Source of the DNA: Candidatus Peribacteria bacterium
Lineage (GTDB): Bacteria > Patescibacteriota > Gracilibacteria > UBA1369 > 2-02-FULL-48-14
Reading direction: 5' to 3'
Length of the DNA stretch: 64,000 nt
Assembly: GCA_943349825.1 (NCBI GenBank)
Contig: CALQZQ010000001.1
Span: forward strand, 62,001 to 126,000
Part shown: piece after piece, positions 11,714 to 21,289 of the stretch
Layout of the letters: each line of letters begins with the position of its first letter
Position numbering within the stretch: position 1 is the stretch's first letter
Notes under the pieces: model-generated
What the model was told of the DNA's origin: nothing
Database searches by the model: none
The model's input: the letters and a program-made list of their open reading frames with translations, nothing else
Translations under genes and position numbers: made by a program

Positions 11714-11933
11714 AGTTCTGGAAGCCTTGCTGCTCCATGATCTCGGGGAGGTTTTTCATGGCGTCTTCTACGCCTTGGTAGAGGACGAAACTTCCCCAAA
11801 TGGTGAGACCGAGGAAAATGAGTGTGGGGAGCATGCCCAGTACCACTCGCGTGATGCGGTAGTGACGGGTGCGTTTCATTTCTTCTTTTTGCAGTCCGAT
11901 GAGTTCTTGCAGGAGGGCTTCGGTGGTGGCCAT
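11697..11933 (-). CDS. small single-pass membrane protein
   Basis: [54 protein letters not shown]..., one TM segment; end overlaps the prfA end. Confidence 0.6.
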   Translation of the reverse strand: MATTEALLQELIGLQKEEMKRTRHYRITRVVLGMLPTLIFLGLTIWGSFVLYQGVEDAMKNLPEIMEQQGFQNFTPQF

Positions 11934-11969
11934 GTTGTGCGGTTAGATTTCGCACGCTATTCTACACCC

Positions 11970-12734
11970 ATGTGGATCGATACGCATTGTCATCCGTTCG
12001 TGAATGCCAGCTTGGCTGAGCAGGAAGCGATTTTGGCTCGTGCTCGCGAGGCTGGCGTTGGGCAAATGATCGTGGTGGGTTTTGATAAGGTGGCGAATAG
12101 GGAAGCGGTGCGCATGGCGGAGGCTCACGAAGGGCTTTGGGCTGCGGTAGGCGTGCATCCGTGTGAGTGTGCGGCTTGGACCGATGAAGAAGAGGTTTTT
12201 ATCCGTGAAGCGGCCAAAAATCCCAAGGTGGTGGCACTGGGCGAGATGGGGATGGATTTTTACCACAAGGATTTCCCCAAAGACGTGCAGGAAGCCACGT
12301 TCCGTCGCCAAATTCGCTTGGCCAATGAGTTGGATTTGCCCTGCATCGTGCATTCGCGCGAAGCGGCGGAAGACACGCTGCGCATTTTATTGGATGAAGG
12401 CGCGAAGCGCGCGGTTTTCCACTGTTACAGCTACGACTATGAGTTTGGAAAGAAAGTCTGGGCCGCCGGGTATTACACTTCATTCAGCGGGGTTTTAACT
12501 TATCCCAATGCCAAGCCCATTCAGGAGGCGGCCGCGAAGGGCCCCTTGGACCTAATGCTGATTGAAACGGATTGCCCTTGGCTCGCCCCCCAATCCATCC
12601 GCGGCAAACCCAACGAAATGGCCTTTGTGGGGGAAGTGGGCAAGAAGCTGGCGGAACTCCGGGGTGTGGACTCAGAGGAGATTCAAGAGATCTGCCTTCG
12701 GAATGCAAATCGCTTATTCGTGAAGAATACTTAA
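11970..12734 (+). CDS. tatD: TatD-family metal-dependent hydrolase (DNase)
   Basis: MWIDTHCHPFVN; GEMGMDFYHKD; CIVHSREA; FHCYS; ETDCPWLAPQSIRGKPNEM. Confidence 0.93.
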   Translation: MWIDTHCHPFVNASLAEQEAILARAREAGVGQMIVVGFDKVANREAVRMAEAHEGLWAAVGVHPCECAAWTDEEEVFIREAAKNPKVVALGEMGMDFYHKDFPKDVQEATFRRQIRLANELDLPCIVHSREAAEDTLRILLDEGAKRAVFHCYSYDYEFGKKVWAAGYYTSFSGVLTYPNAKPIQEAAAKGPLDLMLIETDCPWLAPQSIRGKPNEMAFVGEVGKKLAELRGVDSEEIQEICLRNANRLFVKNT

Positions 12735-13709
12735 GCACTCTTCTGCAGATTGAGGGCGCGCTTCTGGTTCGTCTTCTAAGATGTGGTCCAGCATATTAAC
12801 GAAGCCTTTTACGTGTTGATTCCCGCTCAATGCCAGCCAGTTAGGGCTTTGCCTAATGATCTCCCAGTAGCCTTCTTTTTTAAAGCCTAGGCGTACTCTT
12901 TTTGAAAGGAGCTTGGCTAAGGTTCTTCCCGTATCGTCGTAGTCATCCCAGCCACGTACTTGCAGCGGTTTATCTTTAGCCTGTTGTCCTTGAGGGACAC
13001 CGCCCAGAATATAGGTTGCACCTATGACGCCTATGCTAAAAAGATCGGAAGTGGCGTGTATTCTTCCTTCACAAGCTTCCGGAGCTAAAAACCAAGCTTG
13101 GCCCAAGGGGCCTTCTCCTTGAAGCTCGTCGATTCTTCCCACGCCGTCTGGATCAATAAAAGTGCCCGCAGGCATGGTGTTTCTAAGCGATATATCTCTA
13201 TGAGCCAGTCCCCGTTTGGCTAAAATATTCCAGTTTTCAATCAAACGTAAAGTGTGTACCATCCCCCGATCTATGTCGGTAGCGGCATCTGCCTTTTCCT
13301 TAAATTGATGAGATAAATCCTTTCCATCTACGTAGCTGTAGAGCACCAGATTGTCTGCTCCCACTTCTTGACTGACGAATTTTTGAATGGTCCCGTCGGG
13401 GATGCTTGCCTCCTCGTGCAGTGTTCTCATCGCTCTATCTAAATCCTGTTTTTCTTTTTTGCTTAAATCTTTGAATACTTTTAGGGTGAATAATTCTCGA
13501 GTTTCCCAATCCATCACTAACCATGCGGTGCCGAAAGCACCTTCACCCATCCTCCCTAAGATCTTAAGTCGCTTACCTTCGAATTGAATCTCCGAATTCG
13601 GCTTGTAGATTCTTCCTTGATATCGAAAATGGTTTCGGGTGTCTCCACGTGCATGATCCACATGGGAGTGCTCTACCCCTAAATCTTTGAGATACTTGTC
13701 AGCAGGCAT
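12714..13709 (-). CDS. eukaryotic-like Ser/Thr protein kinase, divergent
   Basis: GEGAFGTAWLVMD (Gly loop), LKVFKD (Lys), LAHRDISLRNTMP (HRD...N), FIDPDG in the DFG region, FLAPEAC (APE), SDLFSIGVI. Confidence 0.85.
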   Translation of the reverse strand: MPADKYLKDLGVEHSHVDHARGDTRNHFRYQGRIYKPNSEIQFEGKRLKILGRMGEGAFGTAWLVMDWETRELFTLKVFKDLSKKEKQDLDRAMRTLHEEASIPDGTIQKFVSQEVGADNLVLYSYVDGKDLSHQFKEKADAATDIDRGMVHTLRLIENWNILAKRGLAHRDISLRNTMPAGTFIDPDGVGRIDELQGEGPLGQAWFLAPEACEGRIHATSDLFSIGVIGATYILGGVPQGQQAKDKPLQVRGWDDYDDTGRTLAKLLSKRVRLGFKKEGYWEIIRQSPNWLALSGNQHVKGFVNMLDHILEDEPEARPQSAEECLSILHE

Positions 13710-13731
13710 GTATATATTATATAATATATAC
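13710..13731. promoter_or_regulatory. 22-bp perfect AT-rich palindrome immediately upstream of the kinase start
   Basis: GTATATATTATATAATATATAC is exactly self-complementary and abuts the kinase ATG (13707-13709). Confidence 0.6.
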
Positions 13732-13759
13732 CGTCTTTGTCAATAACGCTCACATTCAT

Positions 13760-15583
13760 CTAAGCCGCCTGTCTAAAAAACTCCGGATTTTTGGCCAGGA
13801 ACTCTGTGCGAGCGGTGCCGGTGGCTTTTTGAAGAATTTCGATGCGGTCCAGCTCCCAGTTGCAGACGCGATGAGTGATGAGAGAAATGGATTGAGGTGC
13901 CAAGTCTTTGGCCATCTTGAATTCCAGTTGGCGTTCTTTCACTTTGTGGTGCATCCCAGAACCGTCGGCTTCTTCAAAGGCATGAGTGTCTACGCAGATG
14001 AGCATGACTTCAACTCGTACCCCTTTTTTTGTCACTCCCAGAAGAGAAATTTTGGGATAACGAGCGTGTTTGAAGTCTTTTTCTATAACGAATTGGCCGG
14101 GTTCGAGATCGGTAGGTTTTAAGGTTCCTGCTTCTAGTTCAGCAGTTCTATTGGTTTCCATTCCTAAGCCGTGGGCGGTAGCGACGAGGTTTTCGTACAC
14201 CATATTTTGTAATTCTTCATCGCTTTCGAGTTCGGTGGAAGTGATCCCGGCCAAGATTCCACGGGTTCGGATTTCATCGGGGAAACGATCGGGGCCTACA
14301 TCTCCGTAACTTTTCCCAAAATATTTATAAACACGAGATTTTTCCATTTTGTCGTCCACTTCCACAAGGTGGACCAGTTTTTGATATTCTGCCACACTTC
14401 GTGCGGTGCGGAGTTTTCTACAGCTTAAAATGGCACCGTTCCCAGTGGCTTCAAACTTTTTACCCGTGAATTTTAGCGTTGGGTAGCGCATTTTTTGATT
14501 GGGCTGCTGACTTTCAAACATGTTTTCGAGGATTTTTGCATCGGCGTCTTTCACTTTGTTCGTGGCCTCAATGTTTTGGATCCGACGATTTTGAATGAAA
14601 TGGATGAAACCGATCACCCACAAGATTTGGGCATCGTTGACGTCGCGTACGTCATCTCCGGTGTAGAGGTATTCTAAAATTTCATAGGGTGATTTGTTGC
14701 GCAGGGATTGATTGAGGTTGGGGGCTTCGTTGTCTTCTCCTTGGATTTGACCAGTGGCTTCGTAGTGCCGAATGAGGTCTCTTACGGAAAGCATGATGTC
14801 GCGAATGAAGTCGCCGGCCCAGTGTAAACTTTCTTGGATATCTGCTTCGAGGCTAGTCACGTTGTAGCCTTGGATCTCTTTGGGTTGAAGAGGCCTTCTA
14901 AGTAACGAGCTAAGTTCTGTTCCACCACTATGGACTTGAAGGTAGCTGGATACGGCACGAACTGTTGGGGTTTTTAGAATTTCGGTTTCCGGTATTGCTC
15001 CCAAAAGGTATAGGACAGCTGTACTGGCTTTGTCCCTGGGGAGTGCCTCTTTTCCTACTAAGATCTGTATTCTTTTGAAGGCTTCCCGGACCTCTAGAGG
15101 GGAGAAACTGCGACCTCCTTCTAAGTGAAACTGTGCGTTCTTGAAAATAGAGACCAAGCGGTCTCGTAAATGAGCTCTTTGAGCCAGGCCGATTTTATGG
15201 CGGATTCCATCTCTTTCTTCCTTGATGTCTGGAGCGGTTTTTTCTATCGCTGCCGAAATATTGTTTGCCGTTTCATCGAGGACTGTCTTCACCATTTCTT
15301 CATTTGGCGCTATGGTGATCAGCAACTGACGATGTCCCAGCTCTCTTTGGAGATCTTTTCCTCCCAATAAAATCCTGTAAATGTCGTTGGTACGAACGGC
15401 TTCAGGGAGAACTTCTGGTTTTTGGTCTACGATGGCGCCGGTTTGTTTGCCCAAATCTGTAAGCAGTTGAACCTCACTTTCACCCACTCCCACGCTAAAA
15501 TGGCGCCCAAGAACGGCTCTGCCAGAAAAACCGGCTAGCCCTTGGAGTAAGTCGGAATAGTCCTCTGCGCCTTCGGTTGACAT
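13760..15583 (-). CDS. uncharacterised 607-aa protein upstream of the kinase
   Basis: Long complete ORF, same strand as the kinase and 50 bp from it; family not recognised with certainty. Confidence 0.8.
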   Translation of the reverse strand: MSTEGAEDYSDLLQGLAGFSGRAVLGRHFSVGVGESEVQLLTDLGKQTGAIVDQKPEVLPEAVRTNDIYRILLGGKDLQRELGHRQLLITIAPNEEMVKTVLDETANNISAAIEKTAPDIKEERDGIRHKIGLAQRAHLRDRLVSIFKNAQFHLEGGRSFSPLEVREAFKRIQILVGKEALPRDKASTAVLYLLGAIPETEILKTPTVRAVSSYLQVHSGGTELSSLLRRPLQPKEIQGYNVTSLEADIQESLHWAGDFIRDIMLSVRDLIRHYEATGQIQGEDNEAPNLNQSLRNKSPYEILEYLYTGDDVRDVNDAQILWVIGFIHFIQNRRIQNIEATNKVKDADAKILENMFESQQPNQKMRYPTLKFTGKKFEATGNGAILSCRKLRTARSVAEYQKLVHLVEVDDKMEKSRVYKYFGKSYGDVGPDRFPDEIRTRGILAGITSTELESDEELQNMVYENLVATAHGLGMETNRTAELEAGTLKPTDLEPGQFVIEKDFKHARYPKISLLGVTKKGVRVEVMLICVDTHAFEEADGSGMHHKVKERQLEFKMAKDLAPQSISLITHRVCNWELDRIEILQKATGTARTEFLAKNPEFFRQAA

Positions 15584-15621
15584 GGAGAATTAATGTTTTG
15601 GCGCTAAGCTTACAATAGTTT

Positions 15622-16923
15622 CTACAGCTTTGGCAAGCTTTTCAGATCTGATAGCTTCTGGATTTTTAGGCCCATTTTCTCTACGGCCTTGCCGCGTTCT
15701 TTGTCTTTGTAGCTGGGGCGGACTTCTCCGGTGAGGCTGATTTCGCCGAAAAAGACACTGCCTATGGGAAGAGGTCTTTTTTGAATGCTGGAGGCGATGG
15801 CTGCACATACGGCCAGATCTGCGGTGGGATCGCTGAGGGTGAGACCGCCGGTGATGTTGATGTAGACGTCTTGGTCGGCCAGATTCAGGGTGGTGTGTTT
15901 TTGCAGGACGGCGATGAGGAGCTCCAGACGGTTTCTGTCGTAGCCGCTGGCCATGCGTTTGGGATAGCCAAAGTCTGTATGGTGAACGAGGGCCTGGACT
16001 TCCATGAGGAGAGGCCGATTGCCTTCCATGCTCATGGTGAGCGCGCTGCCGATGGCGGCTTCTGGGCGGTTTTTGAGCACGCGTTCGCCGGGATTTTTCA
16101 CTTCCGTGAGGCCTTCGCCGGTCATTTCGAAGAGCCCCACTTCGCTTACGGGGCCGAAACGGTTTTTGAGCGCGCGGAGCATGCGCAGTTCATGATCACG
16201 TTCGCCTTCTAGGAGAAGCACCGTGTCCACGAGGTGTTCCAGTACTTTAGGGCCGGCGATGTTGCCGTCCTTGTTCACGTGGCCAATGAGCAGGGTGGGA
16301 ATTTTAGCGGTTTTAATGGTGTTCATGATCATTTCCGTGACATAACGGACTTGGCTGATGCTGCCCGCTACACCTGGAATTTCTGCCGAAGACATGACTT
16401 GGATGGAATCGATCACTAGGAACTCCGGTTTTTCGTTCGCGATGGTGGTGAGTATGTTTTCGAGCGAAGTTTCGTAGAGGATTTGCAGATTGTTTTCACT
16501 GGCACCGAGGCGACGCGCGCGGTCTGCGATTTGATCCACGGATTCTTCGCCGGTGATGTAGAGCACGCGCTCTTTTTGAGCAGCCATGCGGCTGACCACT
16601 TGCAAGGTGAGGGTGGATTTCCCGATGCCGGGTTCGCCGGAAAGGAGAATGAGGCTGCCTTCCACGAAGCCGCCGCCCAGCACTTGGTCGAATTCGCTGA
16701 GGCCGGTGACGAGGCGAGCTTTGGGTGCTGCCTGGTCGGCGAGGCGGCGAGGCTTTTCTGCGGCGGTGCGCGGGATGCCGTGGCTAGAAAGGGTGTCGCT
16801 TTTGCCCACGTTCACCACGTCTTCCACAAAAGTATTCCACTCTCCGCAGCTCGGGCATTTCCCTTGCCACTTGGAACTTTCTTGGGAGCAGTTTTGGCAG
16901 ACGTAGATGGTTTTGAGTTTCAT
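15622..16923 (-). CDS. radA: DNA repair protein RadA
   Basis: N-terminal CQNCSQESSKWQGKCPSCGEWNTF zinc finger; LLSGEPGIGKSTLTLQ Walker A; KNRFGPVSEVGLFEMTGEGL. Confidence 0.96.
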   Translation of the reverse strand: MKLKTIYVCQNCSQESSKWQGKCPSCGEWNTFVEDVVNVGKSDTLSSHGIPRTAAEKPRRLADQAAPKARLVTGLSEFDQVLGGGFVEGSLILLSGEPGIGKSTLTLQVVSRMAAQKERVLYITGEESVDQIADRARRLGASENNLQILYETSLENILTTIANEKPEFLVIDSIQVMSSAEIPGVAGSISQVRYVTEMIMNTIKTAKIPTLLIGHVNKDGNIAGPKVLEHLVDTVLLLEGERDHELRMLRALKNRFGPVSEVGLFEMTGEGLTEVKNPGERVLKNRPEAAIGSALTMSMEGNRPLLMEVQALVHHTDFGYPKRMASGYDRNRLELLIAVLQKHTTLNLADQDVYINITGGLTLSDPTADLAVCAAIASSIQKRPLPIGSVFFGEISLTGEVRPSYKDKERGKAVEKMGLKIQKLSDLKSLPKL

Positions 16924-17010
16924 GGCCTTAGGGTAGTATATACTCACCCTATGTGTCCAGCCTAAATTCAGCCCTTGCCGCTCCAGAGGTGTTTTGCTAA
17001 AGTCTCCGCG

Positions 17011-17087
17011 TGGATCGGTAGCTCAGTTGGTAGAGCAGAAGACTCTTAATCTTTTGGTCGCGGGTTCGACTCCCGCCCGGTCCACCA
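17011..17087 (+). tRNA. tRNA-Lys(CTT), CCA encoded
   Basis: Cloverleaf with acceptor TGGATCG/CGGTCCA, anticodon loop CTCTTAA, T arm GGTTCGACTCC. Confidence 0.93.
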
Positions 17088-17102
17088 TTTTAACTTTACG
17101 CC

Positions 17103-17660
17103 ATGTCCGATCTACTCACGGTCATCTCTGGAATGTGTTTCATTCGTCCTTTGCCGCCTCTGCGCAGCACACCGAATGTGGAGTTCAATGTGATTCCTGT
17201 TTTGGATCAGCTCTCAGCCATCGACCGTGTGCGTCATGCGCCGGGGGCTTACAGTCCTTCTGTGCCTGGTACGGAGTTGCGGCCGTGGTACATGCATCCG
17301 GATCAAGAGGACAATTTATTGGTGTGTGAGGGAAGACGCGTGGTGGAACTCTACAATAAAGAACATGGCACCGTGGAAACTTTTGAAGTCACTCCCAATC
17401 GCTTGATGCAGTGCAAACCGAATCTTTCCGAATGCCGTGTGATTTACGAAGGCCCGCACATTTTCGGTTGGCCCAAAAACGTTTTCCATCGTGTATACAG
17501 CCCAGAAGGCAGTTTCTCCATCAATTTTGCTCGGCACTACGAGGGTTTTGACATGTCGACCAACTTCAACATTTATGAACTCAACACCGATACCGGTGAT
17601 TATTCCGTAGTGCGAGAAGGCCACCTGGATCAACCCAGCAACTTAGTGATGGGTGACTAG
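17103..17660 (+). CDS. cupin-like hypothetical protein
   Basis: 185 aa; MHPDQEDNLLVCEG...VFHRVYSPEGSFSINFARH suggests a double-stranded beta-helix. Confidence 0.6.
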   Translation: MSDLLTVISGMCFIRPLPPLRSTPNVEFNVIPVLDQLSAIDRVRHAPGAYSPSVPGTELRPWYMHPDQEDNLLVCEGRRVVELYNKEHGTVETFEVTPNRLMQCKPNLSECRVIYEGPHIFGWPKNVFHRVYSPEGSFSINFARHYEGFDMSTNFNIYELNTDTGDYSVVREGHLDQPSNLVMGD

Positions 17661-17704
17661 GGCTTGAGCTCGCGGGCTCTTCTGTGTAAAGTTCCTGCGG
17701 TTAC

Positions 17705-17779
17705 GGCAAGGTGGCGGAGTGGCTACGCAGCAGTTTGCAAAACTGTACCACATGGGTTCGAGTCCCATCCTTGCCTCCA
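17705..17779 (+). tRNA. tRNA-Cys(GCA)
   Basis: Acceptor GGCAAGG/CCTTGCC, anticodon loop TTGCAAA, encoded CCA. Confidence 0.93.
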
Positions 17780-17800
17780 TTCATTTTCGGATTCCACCGC

Positions 17801-17886
17801 GCCTGGGTGGTGAAATGGTATACACGCGAGACTTAAAATCTTGTGGCCGCAAGGCCGTGTGGGTTCGAGCCCCACCCCAGGCACCA
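17801..17886 (+). tRNA. tRNA-Leu(TAA)
   Basis: Acceptor GCCTGGG/CCCAGGC, anticodon loop CTTAAAA, long variable arm TGGCCGCAAGGCCG, encoded CCA. Confidence 0.93.
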
Positions 17887-18840
17887 TCAATAATCGTAGA
17901 AGTGTTCCAGCTGAACGCCTTCTTTCTCTAAGCTGGGAAGAAGATTTTGGAGTTCACCCACTGAGGCGCTGATGCCTACTCTTTTTCGTGTGGGATCCGT
18001 GAGGATTTTCATGGAAAAAAGCACAGAGGCGTTTTCCACTTGTTCATCCCATTCGTGCGGGGCCAGTACAGTCATAAAAAGAGTTTCGTTGCCGGCGATG
18101 TCGTGGAGCACGAGGCCTTCTTTGAGCAGCTGAGGCAGCGTTTCGGTGAAGAGGCGGTAGCGGGGGATTTGAATGACTTCTCCTGAAGTGCTGGTGGCGT
18201 AGATGGTGTCCGGTTGGATGCCGTAAACTCCGTGACTTGCTGCACCCACCAGTTTGGCGTAGAGGCTTTTTGTCCCGAGTTCTAAGGAAAGGGCAAAACG
18301 ACGTTCCCATTTTCGCAGCATGTGATCCCCTAATAATGGGGTTTCGGTCCAGAGTTGCTTCAGTTCAGTTCCGAAATCAAATTCGTACCAGGGGCGGTCG
18401 TAAATGAAACCGACATAATCTTGGTTGTATTGATACGCGAACAGGTCCTCTTCGGTTTTTTCGTTGTGAGCGCTCCATTCGCTGGCCCAACCTGTAGTGT
18501 GTTCGTAGGCATTTTTGATCAGCGCCTCTGCAGTGAAACTGCTCCCGATCACCCAGAGCATCAAATGGTCGCCGGCGTTGAAACCGTAACGGCTTTTGGT
18601 GATCGTGTAAACCTTGTAGTAACTGCTCCAAAACTGCTGAGCTGAGGCCAGGTAGGGAAATTCGCTGGGGTTTTGGTCTTGAATGAAATCCGCGTACTCT
18701 TCAGAACTATAAACAATGAACCACTCCGGAAAGGTGAGGTAAGTGCTTTCTTCGGAACGAGCGTAATCTTCAGGCACGTCTGCTAGGGCCGTGGAAGCGC
18801 TCAGGGCCAGTACGATGAGTGTGGCGAGAGTTTTTTTCAT
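17887..18840 (-). CDS. secreted hypothetical protein
   Basis: ATG at 18840 gives signal peptide MKKTLATLIVLALSASTALA; complete ORF. Confidence 0.7.
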   Translation of the reverse strand: MKKTLATLIVLALSASTALADVPEDYARSEESTYLTFPEWFIVYSSEEYADFIQDQNPSEFPYLASAQQFWSSYYKVYTITKSRYGFNAGDHLMLWVIGSSFTAEALIKNAYEHTTGWASEWSAHNEKTEEDLFAYQYNQDYVGFIYDRPWYEFDFGTELKQLWTETPLLGDHMLRKWERRFALSLELGTKSLYAKLVGAASHGVYGIQPDTIYATSTSGEVIQIPRYRLFTETLPQLLKEGLVLHDIAGNETLFMTVLAPHEWDEQVENASVLFSMKILTDPTRKRVGISASVGELQNLLPSLEKEGVQLEHFYDY

Positions 18841-19262
18841 GCGCGGAACATTTTTGTACGACTGAAGTAAAAACCAAGCAATGCGGCGCTGCCTCCCAGT
18901 ATCAAATGAGGTATGTTGACTTCTAGGCGGGTCAGCCAGCCAGACACGGCGACTTCTTGAAAGAAAACGCCCAAGTCCAGATAACCCTTTCCAATCAAAA
19001 GCCCCATCACTCCATCGAGACAATAGGCGAGGCCATACCATTTGAAGTAGAAGATGGTGGCTCCACGTGAGTAAAGACCAGCTGAAAGTGCCCATAGAGC
19101 GGAAGCTAGGTGAAGGCCATCGTCGATGGGATCCAGTTTGAAGAGGCCGAACATGAGCCCGTTTTCATCGTGAATGAAGGGGAGTGCATTCATGGCAACC
19201 ACTCCGAAAAATAGGAAAGAATAAAACCAAGCGAGCTTTTGCAGGCGGGAGTACTTTTTCAT
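18837..19262 (-). CDS. hypothetical membrane protein
   Basis: 141 aa, multiple hydrophobic segments, overlaps the downstream start (ATGA). Confidence 0.7.
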   Translation of the reverse strand: MKKYSRLQKLAWFYSFLFFGVVAMNALPFIHDENGLMFGLFKLDPIDDGLHLASALWALSAGLYSRGATIFYFKWYGLAYCLDGVMGLLIGKGYLDLGVFFQEVAVSGWLTRLEVNIPHLILGGSAALLGFYFSRTKMFRA

Positions 19263-19320
19263 AGTGGGGCGTGAAGAATTGTGCTAATACTAAAGCACCT
19301 TCCACTCCTCTACAACTCCT

Positions 19321-20910
19321 ATGAAGAAAACCCACGCTCCCCGTTCACGGAAGCTTCGCTATGTCCTTTTTTTAAGCGCGGCCTGCGCACTTTTGGTGGC
19401 TAAAAAAATCTATGATTTTGCGGTGCCTCCTTACGAAGCTAAGGATTGCACTTTTGCTTATCCTGAAGCTACGGATACGACCAAGGAAACGACCATCACC
19501 ATGCTTCCTGAGTCTCCTGTCGTCTTTGAACAAGAGGGAGGTGTGATCAATGACGCGAGTTGCCTCAATCAAACGGCGGTCTATGGAATTGTGGACGTGC
19601 AGAGCGAAGACGACATTAAAAATGCTTTGTTCTTTGCCCAGGAAAATGATCTCAAAGTGACGGCGGCGGGGCAACGACACAGCATGGGAGGCCAGAGTTT
19701 TACGGCCGGTGGCTTGGTACTGAATATGAAAACTTTCAATGAAATGACTTTGGATAAAGAAAACAAAGTGCTGCACGTGCAAACCGGTGCTCTGTGGCAA
19801 GACGTGCAGGAGCTTTTGGATAAAGAAGGCCTGTCCGTGAAGGCCATGCAGTCCATCAATATTTTTACGGTGGGAGGGACTTTGAGTGTGAATGCCCACG
19901 GCATTGCGCACGACCCTGGGCCCATTGCTCCCACGGTGCGTTCTCTACGCATCATGCTCAGCGACGGCACCATCAAAACAGCGAGTCCCACGGAAAATGA
20001 GGACTTGTTCCGCGCGGCTTTGGGGGGTTATGGCCTGGTGGGAGTGATTTTGGATGTGGACCTGGACGTGGTGGACAACGAGGCTTATGAACTTTCTAGT
20101 GAATACATGGATTACACGGAGTTTGCGGATTACTACGCTCAGCATGTGGAGGGCAATAAAGATGTGGGGCTTTTCTATGGTCGCCTTTCGGTGTCTCCTT
20201 TGAGCTATCTCACGGAGGCTGTGGTGCATGTGTATAAAAAAACAGAGGAAGAGGTGGAGATTCCGGTCCTGCAGCCCGATCAGCACGACACAATCAACCG
20301 TTTCATCATCAACTTTTCTAAGACGGGTTCCATCGGGCGTTGGTTCCGCTGGACCTTGGAAAAGTATGTGGAACCCTCTGTGCATCGCTGTTCTCGCAAT
20401 CAGGCCATGAGCCAAAAAGAAGTGTGTTTGGTGTCGCGCAATCAAGAAATGTACGATTCCATGGGTTATTTGAAGAATCGCCTTGAGGACACCGATATTT
20501 TGCAGGAATACTTTATTCCTCACGATCAAATGGCGGCTTTTGTGGATGGCCTTCGTAGCACCGTTCAAAAGAATGGGGCGAATTTATTGAATGTGACCAT
20601 TCGTATTGTGAGCAAAGATACGGTCACTTCGCTCCCGTATGCCAAGGAAGATATGTTTGCCTTTGTGCTCTACTTCAACCAAAAACTCAGCGTAGAAGAG
20701 AGCAAAACGTTACAACAAACCACGGTGGACCTGATTGATGTGGCTACCAATTTGGGGGGCACGTATTATTTGCCCTACCAGCTTTATTATTCTCCGGAAG
20801 AATTGCGGGCTGCTTATCCTGAGATTGACGCTTTCTTTGCTCAGAAGCAGAGCTTTGATCCGCTCGGACTCTTTAGCAATAAATTTTATCAAAAATATGG
20901 TCCCCAATGA
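19321..20910 (+). CDS. FAD-binding oxidoreductase (GlcD/aldonolactone-oxidase-like)
   Basis: FAQENDLKVTAAGQRHSMGGQSF, LHVQTGALWQDVQELL, TVGGTLSVNAHG FAD-binding_4-type features. Confidence 0.85.
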   Translation: MKKTHAPRSRKLRYVLFLSAACALLVAKKIYDFAVPPYEAKDCTFAYPEATDTTKETTITMLPESPVVFEQEGGVINDASCLNQTAVYGIVDVQSEDDIKNALFFAQENDLKVTAAGQRHSMGGQSFTAGGLVLNMKTFNEMTLDKENKVLHVQTGALWQDVQELLDKEGLSVKAMQSINIFTVGGTLSVNAHGIAHDPGPIAPTVRSLRIMLSDGTIKTASPTENEDLFRAALGGYGLVGVILDVDLDVVDNEAYELSSEYMDYTEFADYYAQHVEGNKDVGLFYGRLSVSPLSYLTEAVVHVYKKTEEEVEIPVLQPDQHDTINRFIINFSKTGSIGRWFRWTLEKYVEPSVHRCSRNQAMSQKEVCLVSRNQEMYDSMGYLKNRLEDTDILQEYFIPHDQMAAFVDGLRSTVQKNGANLLNVTIRIVSKDTVTSLPYAKEDMFAFVLYFNQKLSVEESKTLQQTTVDLIDVATNLGGTYYLPYQLYYSPEELRAAYPEIDAFFAQKQSFDPLGLFSNKFYQKYGPQ

Positions 20911-21289
20911 TTTCCTAAGAAAAGTGCTTTGGTTTTTCTTCTTGGCTTCTATTCTCACTTATGTGGAGATGTGTTTTCTTTTGGAAGCAGTGGTTTTGGA
21001 TGGAAGCAGTGGAGGTTTTGTGTTTGAAGATGGGGAAGTGGTGCCGAGTCTTATTTTCTACGGATTCATTGCGGCGGCTGTTTTTGCACTGGTCCTTCAG
21101 TTTGTGCTTCCGAATAAGATAAAAGATCCTTTCGCTCGCGATCTTTTACGTTACGCCTGTTTTGAAATGGTGGGAGTCCTTGGATTCACCCTCTTTTTGT
21201 TTGGTGGACATTATCAAGAACCCTTGGTGTTTATAGGAGTTGCTTTCATCGGTATGCTCTCAGTTTTTCCTCGCAATAAGGCTCTTTAG
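20897..21289 (+). CDS. hypothetical membrane protein
   Basis: ATG at 20897 (MVPNDFLRKVLWFFFLASIL), about four TM segments. Confidence 0.6.
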   Translation: MVPNDFLRKVLWFFFLASILTYVEMCFLLEAVVLDGSSGGFVFEDGEVVPSLIFYGFIAAAVFALVLQFVLPNKIKDPFARDLLRYACFEMVGVLGFTLFLFGGHYQEPLVFIGVAFIGMLSVFPRNKAL

